This document shows, one piece after another, positions 5,922 through 6,007 of a DNA stretch of 6,007 nt. Origin of the DNA: Rhodobacteraceae bacterium UBA2553 (GTDB lineage Bacteria > Pseudomonadota > Alphaproteobacteria > Rhodobacterales > Rhodobacteraceae). The notes below the pieces were generated by a model, which saw only the letters and a list, made by a program, of their open reading frames with translations, was not told the origin of the DNA and searched no databases. The translations under genes were made by a program, and so were the position numbers. Where the stretch lies: assembly GCA_002340515.1 (NCBI GenBank), contig DDMF01000097.1:51843-57849 (forward strand). The letters are read 5' to 3'. Position 1 is the stretch's first letter, and every line of letters begins with the position of its first letter.

Positions 5922-6007
5922 TCACAATATTCCCAAAATGGGCCCGCTTGGTCTTGCCGGCGCGCTGACCAAAAGCTTCATCCAATCGGCGCTGACACCC
6001 TTGATGA
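5914..6007 (+). CDS. RND efflux transporter permease, N-terminal fragment (3' end outside window)
   Basis: Only the first 31 codons are visible; a full RND pump would be about 1000 residues or more. The start ATG lies within ATGAGTGA, overlapping the adaptor stop codon by 8 bases, with AAAGGGG upstream. The visible segment contains GLAGALTKSFIQSALTPLM, resembling the amphipathic N-terminus that leads into the first membrane helix of RND pumps (from memory, the GLxGRLTRxFIxSPLTPL type). Immediate coupling to a membrane fusion protein gene is the standard adaptor-pump order. Because so little is seen, drug, metal or other substrate class cannot be told, and the call leans partly on context. Confidence 0.72.
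   Translation, partial: MSDHNIPKMGPLGLAGALTKSFIQSALTPLM

Overview
The window reads as part of an alphaproteobacterial chromosome, most likely Rhodobacterales (Roseobacter group). This rests on the moderately high GC content, the GC-rich third codon positions and the style of the encoded proteins. It is an inference, not a marker-gene assignment. All supported genes lie on the + strand, and both gaps between gene blocks are under 200 bases. No tRNA, rRNA, CRISPR array, insertion sequence or phage gene is visible.

Bases 1-4734 hold a catabolic block. It starts with the C-terminal ~350 residues of a PLP-dependent class I/II aminotransferase whose start lies outside the window. Twelve bases later comes a glutaryl-CoA dehydrogenase (gcdH). 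A 140-base gap with two strong hairpin regions follows; the second hairpin resembles an intrinsic terminator or leader attenuator. Then come an aldehyde dehydrogenase of the semialdehyde-oxidising type and, four bases after it, a 3-hydroxybutyryl-CoA dehydrogenase. Together these fit amino acid breakdown through a semialdehyde and glutaryl-CoA, as in lysine or glutarate catabolism. GcdH makes crotonyl-CoA, and the 3-hydroxybutyryl-CoA dehydrogenase acts one hydration step later. The CoA-transferase, enoyl-CoA hydratase and thiolase needed to complete the route are not here, and the aldehyde and amino substrates are inferred from context.

Bases 4735-4904 separate this block from an unrelated one. 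The gap holds a probable terminator, a perfect TTGAAT-N3-ATTCAA dyad that looks like an operator, weak promoter-like hexamers, and a 12/13-match direct repeat whose second copy contains the ribosome binding site of the next gene.

Bases 4905-6007 begin an RND efflux operon. They encode a secreted periplasmic adaptor (membrane fusion protein) and, overlapping it by 8 bases, the first 31 codons of what is probably the inner-membrane RND pump.

I see no clearly new biological system. The points most worth following up are the regulatory architecture of the gcdH-aldehyde dehydrogenase gap and the dyad in front of the efflux operon.
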